From an uncultured Porphyromonadaceae bacterium (GTDB taxonomy: Bacteria > Bacteroidota > Bacteroidia > Bacteroidales > Muribaculaceae), in assembly GCA_947177685.1 (NCBI GenBank), contig CAMWVE010000018.1, forward strand, positions 1 to 54,665: DNA of 54,665 bases. The letters are read 5' to 3'. The translations under genes were made by a program, and so were the position numbers. The stretch's first letter is position 1. Each line of letters opens with the position of its first letter. Of this stretch, positions 8,778-16,449 are shown piece by piece. Under the pieces are notes generated by a model. That model was not told the DNA's origin. It saw only the letters and a list, made by a program, of their open reading frames with translations, and did no database searches.

Positions 8778-9720
8778 TGTAGAATACAACTTCGTTCATA
8801 TAACGGGTTATCTCGGTGCCGGGACGCCAGTCGACACAAGGAGGCACCTTCACCCCGGCAAAGTCGGCAAACAGAAATTCGGGGAAGTTTGCACCGGCAT
8901 GAATGGAGCAGACAATGCCTCCGCCGAAACGCGGGTTCACCTCCATGAGCAACATGCGCCCGGATTGAGGGTCACGCAAACATTGCACTGTGACCGCACC
9001 TTTGAAATCAAATTTTTTCAGCACGTCGACAGCCAACTCGATAGCCTCGCGGTCAGCTACAGTGATCGTACGGGTCACTTCGCCCCCTACAACAGCAAGC
9101 CTGCGGCGTGGCACGGTAGTGATGATTTCGCCATAGCGGTTGACATAACAGTCGACCGTATATTCTTCTGCATCAGCCACATAATCTTGTATAAGATATT
9201 GGGCTGGATTTTCCAGTGCTTCAAGCTCGGCAGCATTGCGGATTATCCGAATACCTTGCGATGCCGATCCGCACACCGGCTTTGCAATCAATGGGAAACG
9301 GGGTTCATCGCCGGCATGAAATGTGGCAGGCACAGGCAATCCCAGCTCCTCGAACCGGCGGGCTGCCACTGCCTTGTCAAACATTTCCTCAACCCCTTTG
9401 ATGTCACCTGCCGGCACGAATACATCGCCATATTTGTCGCGATAACGAACGGCGACAGCAATCGACGGGTCGACAAAAGGAATTATTATGTTGATTTTGC
9501 GTTCTGTGACAACCTGATGTAGTTTTTCAAGAATGTCAGAATCGCTCCACCGCGGTCCCTCAATTACCTCTGCTATACATGCCACGGGAACAACCTTCTC
9601 CAGTTCCCAGCTGAAAAGGTTGACAGCTACCCCGATACGGTAGCCGTGAATTGCGAGTTTGGTTGCAAACGAAACACGTTTTGCCCCTCCGAGCAACAGT
9701 ATGTTTACTTCATTTTCCAT
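8758..9720 (-). CDS. CarB-like ATP-grasp ligase in the nonulosonate cluster
   Basis: A 320-aa ATP-grasp protein resembling the ATP-binding half of carbamoyl-phosphate synthase large subunit. An N-terminal Rossmann-like domain begins with VNILLLGGAKRVSFA. The ATP-grasp core contains PLIAKPVCGSASQGIRII (about 147-164), QDYVADAEEYTVDCYV and the metal-binding strand LLMEVNPRFGGG (about 270). Such ligases activate a carboxylate as acyl phosphate and join it to an amine or thiol. The substrate is not readable. The position between the dehydratase (11-bp gap) and the synthase (20-bp overlap) suggests it modifies an intermediate or product of the same sugar pathway, perhaps with an amino acid. That role is inference. 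Confidence 0.8.
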   Translation of the reverse strand: MENEVNILLLGGAKRVSFATKLAIHGYRIGVAVNLFSWELEKVVPVACIAEVIEGPRWSDSDILEKLHQVVTERKINIIIPFVDPSIAVAVRYRDKYGDVFVPAGDIKGVEEMFDKAVAARRFEELGLPVPATFHAGDEPRFPLIAKPVCGSASQGIRIIRNAAELEALENPAQYLIQDYVADAEEYTVDCYVNRYGEIITTVPRRRLAVVGGEVTRTITVADREAIELAVDVLKKFDFKGAVTVQCLRDPQSGRMLLMEVNPRFGGGIVCSIHAGANFPEFLFADFAGVKVPPCVDWRPGTEITRYMNEVVFYNGELQG

Positions 9721-9731
9721 AAGTCAGATGA

Positions 9732-10718
9732 TTATCGGTTGTAAATATCCGGTTTGTAGCGTTTCAGATTCTCCGGATTACGGAACCATTCGATTGTTTC
9801 TGTCAGTCCGCGACGCAAATCATATTCCGGACGCCAGTCAGTCAGGGTGGTAATCAAAGTGTTATCGCCACACAGACGGAAAACCTCGCTGCCGGCAGGA
9901 CGCAGACGCGCGGGATCGACAACAAATTCCACTTTCTGCCCCATGATGTCGGCAATGGTTTCGAGAGTCTGCCGCATCGACACTTCGGTTCCTGTGGCGA
10001 TATTGATGTCACGACCTTCGATGCCCGGAGTTGTTCCGAGTGCAATAAAGCCGCGGCAGGTGTCACGCACGAAGTTGAAATCACGCGTGGGCGTAAGGTC
10101 ACCTACCATAATCTCATTCTTGCCTGAGGCTATCTGGCTGATAATGGTGGGTATAATGGCACGCGCTGACTGTCGGGGACCGTAGGTGTTGAACGGTCGG
10201 GCAATCACCACGGGCAGATTGAACGCATTGTAAAAGCTCATGGCTATGGCATCGGCACCTATCTTTGTCGCGGAGTAAGGCGACTGTGGCTGACGCGGAT
10301 GTTTCTCATCGATGGGGACATAGAGTGCAGTGCCGTAGACCTCGGAGGTTGACGTGACCACAAGGCGTTTCACACCGCAGTCGCGTGCAGCCTGACAGAT
10401 GTTCAGAGTGCCGGTTATGTTAGTGTCGACATAGCTCTCGGGCGCCACATAGCTGTAAGGGATGGCGATGAGCGCAGCCAGATGATAGATGGTGGTGCAG
10501 TCAGCAGCTATATGCCGGCAGAAAGCAGCATCGCGGACATCGCCCGTAACTATCTCCAGACGTGGATGTGACACACCTTCCAGCCAGCCCCAGTTGTTGA
10601 AAGAATTATACTGGCACAGAGCGCGGACCTTGTAGCCATGTTCAAGTAAAAGCTGAGTGAGATGGGAGCCGATGAAACCGTCGGCACCGGTCACTAAAAC
10701 AAGTTCATCGTTTACCAT
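9732..10718 (-). CDS. legB: LegB-type sugar-nucleotide 4,6-dehydratase (SDR)
   Basis: A 328-aa extended short-chain dehydrogenase/reductase. NAD-binding is shown by GADGFIGSHL (Gly11, Gly14, Gly17) and the active site by TSTSEVYG with Glu126 plus Tyr148-x3-Lys152. The stretches YNSFNNWGWL, LAALIAIPYSY, RPFNTYGPRQSARA and DLTPTRDFNFV closely match my memory of LegB, the nucleotide-GlcNAc 4,6-dehydratase that begins legionaminic acid synthesis. It overlaps the lipocalin-like gene by 7 bp and is followed 11 bp later by the ATP-grasp gene. The next enzymes of the known route (LegC aminotransferase, LegH acetyltransferase, LegG epimerase) are not in this window. Confidence 0.85.
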   Translation of the reverse strand: MVNDELVLVTGADGFIGSHLTQLLLEHGYKVRALCQYNSFNNWGWLEGVSHPRLEIVTGDVRDAAFCRHIAADCTTIYHLAALIAIPYSYVAPESYVDTNITGTLNICQAARDCGVKRLVVTSTSEVYGTALYVPIDEKHPRQPQSPYSATKIGADAIAMSFYNAFNLPVVIARPFNTYGPRQSARAIIPTIISQIASGKNEIMVGDLTPTRDFNFVRDTCRGFIALGTTPGIEGRDINIATGTEVSMRQTLETIADIMGQKVEFVVDPARLRPAGSEVFRLCGDNTLITTLTDWRPEYDLRRGLTETIEWFRNPENLKRYKPDIYNR

Positions 10719-11173
10719 CGTTTCAGAGAATATGTTATCTGTTTGCCGGTTTCGGAGGTGTAAGAAAGTTCCATTTCCGAACCGGGATATTTCAAAATTT
10801 TCAGTCGGCTCACCTGATTGGCAGGCAGATATGTGGCAGGAAGAGGCTGATAGGAACCTATGCCCCCACCCGGAAAAGCATTGGATGAATGGGTGAAGTC
10901 AAGCAACAGGTCGCCTGATTCCTCCGACCATGTACCCCAGCGCTCATCGCGTCCGATGCCTTCGCCGGCAACAACCTGCTTCATTTGGAAAACCGAGGAC
11001 TGGAACGACCAGAAAATATTGCCGTCATAAGAACTATCGGCTACACCGTCAACCTTGATGGAGGTAACTTTCCAAATGCCGAACCATGAGCCTATGTCGC
11101 CGTTATTATGAGTGCATGACGGAGCGAGCGTCAAAGCCACAATCGCTGTCAGAAAGAGTATTATTCGTTTCAT
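10712..11173 (-). CDS. Lipocalin-like lipoprotein
   Basis: A 153-aa secreted lipoprotein. The signal peptide ends in a lipobox-like LTLAPSC, putting the lipidated Cys at residue 20. The mature part opens with a lipocalin-like pattern (SWFGIWKVTSIKVDG) and alternates beta strands with Gly/Trp-rich turns (WGTWSEESGDLLLDF, EMELSYTSETGKQITYSL), as in small lipocalin-like proteins of Bacteroidales. It probably faces the periplasm or outer membrane; a ligand cannot be named. It starts 13 bp after the Wzi-like gene and overlaps legB by 7 bp, so all three are almost certainly co-transcribed. A lipid-handling role would suit the acyltransferases upstream but is inference. Confidence 0.72.
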   Translation of the reverse strand: MKRIILFLTAIVALTLAPSCTHNNGDIGSWFGIWKVTSIKVDGVADSSYDGNIFWSFQSSVFQMKQVVAGEGIGRDERWGTWSEESGDLLLDFTHSSNAFPGGGIGSYQPLPATYLPANQVSRLKILKYPGSEMELSYTSETGKQITYSLKRW

Positions 11174-11186
11174 TGAAGTCAGTCAA

Positions 11187-12707
11187 TCAAAAATTTAACA
11201 AACCGTTGTAAGTCACCGTCACACATGCACCGACATTGTTACCGAGCAGTTTACCGTGGTCCAATCCGAACTGCCCCTTGACATGCAGAGCGGACAGTTT
11301 GCGAGGTGTATAGGTTGCCTCAACCATAAAGCTGAAATTGTGAGCTTTCTCAGTGCGGGGATAGAGGTAGCTTCCCCAAGAAGTACGGTAGCCTGCCAAA
11401 ACCCTGTATTTCAACACGTCAAGAGGCGTGCCGTCAATGCCCACATGCAATGCTTTCACACGATTGTCAAGGAAAAACATATCCACCGAGCTATAAAACA
11501 GGGGGGATTTCAGCATAGGATTACCCTGTGCCATACCAAGATTGGCATATCCGCCGTAGAAATTATTGTTGTAGTAGTTATCGCTGCCTGTAGCCTGAGA
11601 ACCGAGAGTTGTGCCGGGTGAGTCAGCGGGATCCCAGTGCAGCGGACCGCTCTGGTTTGTCGTCTGCAGATACTCTATCACGGCGCCGTCGATCCAGCCG
11701 GAGGCAGGGGCTTTGTATTCAATGCCCCAAAGACCGTCCCACCCGTTCATCTTGCCCATTGCAGAGCCATCCTCCCAAAGAGCCTGAACGTATGCGGAGA
11801 TTTCCGCGCGGTTACGAAGTCGGTAACGAAGCTTTATGTCCCAACTGCCTATGTGCTGCCCTTCGTAGAAACCCTCGGCACTTGAGCTGCGGGGTAAAAA
11901 CGCCTGCCAGAAAGATTTGACGCTGCTTGAGTGACGAAAAACATCACTGAGTTCACCGCTCGAATAAATATAGGATGTGCCGCCGAACTGACAGACTGCC
12001 TGAGCGCCGAATGTGGCAGAAAATGGCTTTTCAGGATTGGTGCGCAGGTAAAGGCGTTTGTAGTTGTAGAGCATATCAACGGTTTTCACGCCGTTATAAT
12101 AGTCGAAGTGGTTATTGAGCCAACTGTTCTGGCAATAGAAGCCGTAGCCTACCTCGCCCTGAATCTGAAGCCAGCGATTTGTGAACGGGATGTTCTGGAA
12201 ATCAACAAAACCGAGTCGCACCTGTGGTATGGGTCGGGCATTGCCGCTCTCAATCATGTCGCCCGACGACAGAGCGTTGTCAAGCATGTAGGAGCCGCGT
12301 TGTTTCATGCCGGCAGTGAGAATGACGCCACGATACTTCACTGACGCATAAGCCTGCTGTAGCCAGAAATTGGCAGGATGCTCGTTCTGAGAATACCAAC
12401 TCCCGGCGGTGGCGTTCCACTTATTATAACATGTGCTGTTGGTGGCTCCTCCGTAAATATCCAAGCCGAAGTCGTAGCTGAATCGTTTGGTAACATCAAG
12501 TTTGTGGTCAACACCGGCGTGGAGCAAGATGCCGTTTTTCTGGGTTATGATTCCGTGGCGATTGGCATTAATATAATAAGGAGCGAAATCACCCCCTCCG
12601 GCGTTTGCAATCATCTCGGCTGTGTAATCGACAGGGAATTCAGCCCATGCGAACGCAGGAGAGAGTAATGCTAATGCCGTAACAAGTAATTTTGAAAAAT
12701 AATTCAT
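11187..12707 (-). CDS. Wzi-like outer-membrane beta-barrel (capsule assembly family)
   Basis: A 506-aa outer-membrane protein. A Sec signal peptide (residues 1-22, cleavage after AWA) is followed by the FPVDYTAEMIANAGGGDFAPYYINANRHG start typical of the Bacteroidales capsule-assembly Wzi family. Alternating amphipathic strands with aromatic girdles run to the end (YNGLLNF, terminal Phe), as for beta-barrels. Wzi proteins anchor capsular polysaccharide at the cell surface. The gene overlaps the upstream N-acyltransferase as ATGA and is followed by the lipoprotein after 13 bp. Its place between lipid and sugar genes suggests a surface glycan or lipid anchoring function. The family call comes from pattern memory. 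Confidence 0.78.
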   Translation of the reverse strand: MNYFSKLLVTALALLSPAFAWAEFPVDYTAEMIANAGGGDFAPYYINANRHGIITQKNGILLHAGVDHKLDVTKRFSYDFGLDIYGGATNSTCYNKWNATAGSWYSQNEHPANFWLQQAYASVKYRGVILTAGMKQRGSYMLDNALSSGDMIESGNARPIPQVRLGFVDFQNIPFTNRWLQIQGEVGYGFYCQNSWLNNHFDYYNGVKTVDMLYNYKRLYLRTNPEKPFSATFGAQAVCQFGGTSYIYSSGELSDVFRHSSSVKSFWQAFLPRSSSAEGFYEGQHIGSWDIKLRYRLRNRAEISAYVQALWEDGSAMGKMNGWDGLWGIEYKAPASGWIDGAVIEYLQTTNQSGPLHWDPADSPGTTLGSQATGSDNYYNNNFYGGYANLGMAQGNPMLKSPLFYSSVDMFFLDNRVKALHVGIDGTPLDVLKYRVLAGYRTSWGSYLYPRTEKAHNFSFMVEATYTPRKLSALHVKGQFGLDHGKLLGNNVGACVTVTYNGLLNF

Positions 12708-13636
12708 TCGTTATGGTGATATGATGCAATGTGGCGTTGTTTCTTCTCTTCGAAAATGTCAGAAATAGAAATCAGGATACCGGTTTCCTCCACTTCACCG
12801 AATTCATGGTTTATGCCGGTTCCGAAAAGTTTCATGGTAGGTGAAAGGCTCATGTAGGCGTTGACCAGCGGGGGGATATTGAAACCGGTCTGACGGATGG
12901 CGAGGTTGAGTGTCTTGTAGTCCTGCTTATAGTCAGTACCACAGAAAATCCGCTCCATCTCCTCGCTGCGAGCCGATGTTTTAAGCGGTTCCTTGGGTGT
13001 TACGAGGCGGTCGCGGTCAGGAAAATAATGATTCAGGAAATATAGGAGCATGTCACGCGCACCGGGATCATAGCCGGGATACATGGTCATTTTGCCGAAA
13101 AGATACTTTATTTCCGGATGTTCCACAGTCAGGGCGCCGAGTCCGTCCCACAGGTTGTCAAGAGCGAAGATGGCACGGGCACCGGCTTTTGACGACTGAT
13201 ATTCCACGCGCACAAACGAGCGTCCTAATTCAATGGTGTAAGGCAGATAGTCGCGGATAAATTCATCGGAGAAATCAAACATGTGGGCAGTGGCAATGTC
13301 AGGAACGCCGTCGCGTAACACCACATCCTTGCCAAGAATGAAACGATAGCCGCCCAGAATCATTTTTTCATCCGGATTCCACACAATCATCTGGCTGCAG
13401 GGGAGATCCATGGTGTCAAAGTGGTCGATGTCACATGATTTGCCTGTGCCGCCTCCGGCAGCCCGGAAGGTAAGTTCGCGGAGTCGCCCTACCTCACGCA
13501 TGACATTAGGCGCGTTAAAGGCGTCCACAACATATATTTCATTACCGCCACGATTGGTGGTGCGGAGAAACCGTTCGCGAGTCAGTTCCGCCTCAATCTT
13601 TTCAGTATCAATCGGTTGAATAATCACTTCTTCCAT
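12704..13636 (-). CDS. glsB: Glycine-lipid N-acyltransferase (GlsB/OlsB-like)
   Basis: A 310-aa GNAT-fold acyl-ACP:amino acid N-acyltransferase of the OlsB type. Recognisable segments are VGRLRELTFRAAGGGTGKSCDIDHFD (shown here by its position, about residues 50-75), the central GGYRFILGKD strand and ELGRSFVRVEYQ near 165. In Bacteroides thetaiotaomicron the GlsB protein attaches a beta-hydroxy acyl chain to glycine, the first step of glycine-lipid synthesis, and the neighbouring GlsA adds a second chain. The same pairing is seen here: glsA lies immediately upstream (12-bp gap). The 3' end overlaps the Wzi-like gene by ATGA. The acceptor could be another amino acid; glycine is inferred from lineage. 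Confidence 0.82.
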   Translation of the reverse strand: MEEVIIQPIDTEKIEAELTRERFLRTTNRGGNEIYVVDAFNAPNVMREVGRLRELTFRAAGGGTGKSCDIDHFDTMDLPCSQMIVWNPDEKMILGGYRFILGKDVVLRDGVPDIATAHMFDFSDEFIRDYLPYTIELGRSFVRVEYQSSKAGARAIFALDNLWDGLGALTVEHPEIKYLFGKMTMYPGYDPGARDMLLYFLNHYFPDRDRLVTPKEPLKTSARSEEMERIFCGTDYKQDYKTLNLAIRQTGFNIPPLVNAYMSLSPTMKLFGTGINHEFGEVEETGILISISDIFEEKKQRHIASYHHNE

Positions 13637-13648
13637 ACGATAACAATT

Positions 13649-14503
13649 TCATTGTCCCGGAGAGCCATCGGGATCAAGCTGCCTGACAATGTCGCGGACC
13701 TTGCGTGCCACTTCAGCCGGCGAGTCCGACTTCAACCAGTCCGTAGAAATGGGTTTGCCGACGGTGATTGTGTAGGTTTTACCTTCGCCACGGACCATCT
13801 CACGGGGGAGCAAAATCATCTCATAGTTGAAGCGGATTCCAAGTCTGACTCTCCACTGTGCAAATTTATAAAAAAAAGATGAATTATGCCCACTGAAATA
13901 TAAAGGAATGACAGGTCTGCCGCTCTGAATTGCTTTAATTACGAACATTTTTTGCCATTCGAGGTCACAAATAGTCCCGTCAGAGGCTCGTCGGGAGCAC
14001 AATCCGGCAGGAAACATCACTATCGGAGCATCGCCGGCGAAAGCCTCATTGACCTTTCGGACCGTGTCGCGACCCTGCGCACCATGCTTGTTCACCGGAA
14101 TGAAAAGCGATTCCATAGGCTTTATGGCAGCAAGCAGGTCATTGACAACGAAACGCACCTCCTTGCCGTGATAGCCCGTGAGAAAATCAATCAGAATCAG
14201 TCCATCAAGTCCGCCCAAGGGATGATTGCTCACATAAATCACCCTGCTGTCAGCCGGATCCGGTAGATTTTCAGTGTTGCGCACCGTGAAGTTAACACCC
14301 ATGTCGGCAAGGACGCCATGACAGAACTCAGCACCACGTTTGTCGATGTTGCGCTCCAGCAGATGATTCAAGTGCTCCTGACAGACCAGTTTGCGAAGCC
14401 CGTCAACCACAAAGTCCGGAATGAATCCGGCTTTTTTTCCAAGCTTGGACTCAAGCAACTGTTCCACATCAATCTTTTGAAACCGTGAACTATTTTCGAT
14501 CAT
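13649..14503 (-). CDS. glsA: Glycine-lipid O-acyltransferase (GlsA/PlsC-like)
   Basis: A 284-aa PlsC-superfamily acyltransferase expected to add the ester-linked chain to N-acyl glycine at the inner membrane. The catalytic motif is NHPLGGLDG (His94, Asp100), one residue longer than the canonical HX4D spacing. A second block, FPAGLCSRR (about residues 160-168), corresponds to the acceptor-binding region. The N-terminus (IENSSRFQKIDVEQLLESKLGKKA, residues 2-25) is soluble. It is the first gene of the minus-strand operon; 48 bp separate its ATG from the divergent rubrerythrin start, so the operon promoter must lie there or within the rubrerythrin 5' end. No clear consensus promoter was found. 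Confidence 0.82.
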   Translation of the reverse strand: MIENSSRFQKIDVEQLLESKLGKKAGFIPDFVVDGLRKLVCQEHLNHLLERNIDKRGAEFCHGVLADMGVNFTVRNTENLPDPADSRVIYVSNHPLGGLDGLILIDFLTGYHGKEVRFVVNDLLAAIKPMESLFIPVNKHGAQGRDTVRKVNEAFAGDAPIVMFPAGLCSRRASDGTICDLEWQKMFVIKAIQSGRPVIPLYFSGHNSSFFYKFAQWRVRLGIRFNYEMILLPREMVRGEGKTYTITVGKPISTDWLKSDSPAEVARKVRDIVRQLDPDGSPGQ

Positions 14504-14551
14504 AAACGTTTAAAAGATATAAAACGAATAAAACTAAAAAACAATATTATT

Positions 14552-15130
14552 ATGGGAACAAAAAGTATTAAAGGTACACAGACAGAGAAAAATCTTGTAG
14601 CTGCCTACATGTCAGAATCAGCTGCTTACAGCCGTTATGTATTCTATGCCAAACAGGCTGATAAAGAAATGTATTATCCTATTGAGGAAATCTTCCAGCA
14701 GACAGCTGACAACGAACTTCATCATGCCAAAATCTTCTTCAAATATCTCGAAGGCGGTTCAGTTCCCTGCGAGCTTAAAGTTGATGCCGGCGTAATCGGC
14801 GACACAGCTTCAAACCTTGCCACCGCAGCTTCAGAAGAAGAACGTGAAGGCGTTGAACAGTACACTCAGGCAGCCGAAGTGGCTGACAAAGAGGGCTTCC
14901 CCGAAATAGCCGAGCACTTCCGTGCCATCGCCGAAGTTGAGTCACATCACCGTGCCCGTTTTGAAAAATACCTGAAACAGGTTCAAGACGGAACAGTTTG
15001 GAAACGTGACACCCCCATCAAGTGGCGCTGTCTGGTTTGCGGTTACATCTACGAAGGTCTGACACCTCCCACCAAATGTCCCGCATGTGACCATCCCTAT
15101 CAGCACTACATGGCAATGGATATGGAATAA
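14552..15130 (+). CDS. rbr: Rubrerythrin
   Basis: A 192-aa rubrerythrin, a cytoplasmic peroxidase protecting anaerobes from hydrogen peroxide. The four-helix ferritin-like domain (residues 1-145) carries the di-iron ligands in SESAAYSRY, DNELHHAK, EEEREGVEQY and EVESHHRARFEKYL. The C-terminal rubredoxin domain holds a [Fe(SCys)4] site: CLVCGYIYEG and CPACDHP. Length and domain order are standard. It is monocistronic, divergent from the glycine-lipid operon and closed by a hairpin terminator. Confidence 0.96.
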   Translation: MGTKSIKGTQTEKNLVAAYMSESAAYSRYVFYAKQADKEMYYPIEEIFQQTADNELHHAKIFFKYLEGGSVPCELKVDAGVIGDTASNLATAASEEEREGVEQYTQAAEVADKEGFPEIAEHFRAIAEVESHHRARFEKYLKQVQDGTVWKRDTPIKWRCLVCGYIYEGLTPPTKCPACDHPYQHYMAMDME

Positions 15131-15153
15131 AGGTCTGTGTCCTTAAACGAAGC

Positions 15154-15192
15154 AATGGCTTGCAACTTCAGTATTTGAAGTTGTGAGCCATT
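15154..15192. terminator. Convergent terminator embedded in a gene 3' end
   Basis: AATGGCTTGCAACTTCA (15154-15170) pairs with 15176-15192 over 17 bp, including two G-U pairs, with a 5-nt loop. The right arm and loop lie inside the last codons and stop of the minus-strand GlmU-like gene, so one hairpin serves both rubrerythrin and that gene. Confidence 0.7.
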
Positions 15193-16352
15193 TCGTTTAT
15201 ATGCTCGAAGATCCGGCAGTCCACATCGGTCAGTTCACATCCGCGACGTGCCATCACCCTGCGCGCCACCTCAAAGAATTTCGAGAGCGGCACATCAGTG
15301 AACCCGGCACGCGACCCTTCGCTGAACGAGGCGAGGAAATTTCGCTGAAATCCCGAGCCATAGACATTGACACCCACGCCTAACACGGTTGCCGTGTTGA
15401 ACATGGTATTGATGCCAGCCTTGGAGTGGTCGCCCATCATCAGCCCGCAGAACTGCAGACCGGTTCGGGTGAAACGGTGAGCGTTATAGTTCCACAGTTT
15501 TATTTCCGTGTAGTCATTCTTAAGGTTCGACGCCACGCAGCCGGCTCCGATGTTACACCATTCGCCTACGACGGCATTTCCGAGGAATCCGTCGTGAGCC
15601 TTATTGCTGTAACCTATCATCACCACGTTGTTAAGCTCGCCGCCAACCTTACACCAAGGACCCACGGTTGTCGCACCATAGATTTTCGTGCCCATGTTGA
15701 CAACCGAATGTTCACAGACAGCGATGGATCCGCGCAGGCAGCTTCCTTCCATAATCTCGGCATCGCGACCTACATAGACCGGACCGCCGGTGGTGTTGAT
15801 GAATGAACCTTCTACTCGAGCACCCTCCTCCAGAAATATCAGTGACCGGTCGCCGATGACGATGTTGCTGTCGCTCAGAGGTGCTGACTCACGGTCAGCC
15901 GTAATCTTGGCGAAATCTTCCTTAAGCGCCATGTCGTTGAGCAGGAATATGTCATAAAGATAATTCACAGCTATTACTTCGTCGTCGAAATCTACGGAAG
16001 AAGATGCGTTGTACTCCTCGCCCCGATGTTTCACGAAGCCGCGGTAACAAAGGCGTTTTCCATCCTTGACAAGTTCCTCGCCCGGGTTAAGTTTCTCCAT
16101 AGCATCAAGCAACCGTGATGTAGGAAGCAGGTTGCCTGCAATAAAGAAAGACTCAGTGCCTTCAGGCGCACAATTAAATTTGTCACAGAGATAATCATCA
16201 GTCAGATAGAAACATTCTGCACCGGTGACACGCTCCCATTTCTCGCGGATAGTGGTGATTCCGACACGCAAATCTGCCACCGGACGGGTGTAGGTCAGCG
16301 GCAGAAGGTCTGTTTTTGTGGTTGGATCATCAACCAGAATTATTTTTTTCAT
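15168..16352 (-). CDS. GlmU-like sugar nucleotidyltransferase/acetyltransferase
   Basis: A 394-aa protein of the alternative bacterial GlmU family common in Bacteroidota. The N-terminal half (from KKIILVDDPTTKTDLLPLTYTRPVADLRVG) is a divergent nucleotidyltransferase domain that lacks the classical LAAGxGTRM loop of true GlmU. The C-terminal half (about residues 165-330) is a left-handed beta-helix of hexapeptide repeats, seen in NIVIGDRSLIF, VYVGRDAEIMEGS, TTVGPWCKVGGELNNVVMIG and AVVGEWCNIGAGC. It may make UDP-GlcNAc for cell-wall and lipopolysaccharide synthesis; that is inferred from family context. It is the last minus-strand gene before the convergent terminator. Confidence 0.82.
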   Translation of the reverse strand: MKKIILVDDPTTKTDLLPLTYTRPVADLRVGITTIREKWERVTGAECFYLTDDYLCDKFNCAPEGTESFFIAGNLLPTSRLLDAMEKLNPGEELVKDGKRLCYRGFVKHRGEEYNASSSVDFDDEVIAVNYLYDIFLLNDMALKEDFAKITADRESAPLSDSNIVIGDRSLIFLEEGARVEGSFINTTGGPVYVGRDAEIMEGSCLRGSIAVCEHSVVNMGTKIYGATTVGPWCKVGGELNNVVMIGYSNKAHDGFLGNAVVGEWCNIGAGCVASNLKNDYTEIKLWNYNAHRFTRTGLQFCGLMMGDHSKAGINTMFNTATVLGVGVNVYGSGFQRNFLASFSEGSRAGFTDVPLSKFFEVARRVMARRGCELTDVDCRIFEHINEMAHNFKY

Positions 16353-16449
16353 CTCCTAAGAAACATTTATCCCACAAATTTAGTAATTTCGGACAATATA
16401 TCAAAGGATAGGAATGAAATACCGGCAGCCGACGCACCAATACCGGATG

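Noticed and set aside
8680-9522. Long plus-strand frame antisense to the ATP-grasp and synthase genes
   Set aside because: The opposite strand carries well-defined enzymes; the antisense protein shows no recognisable motif.
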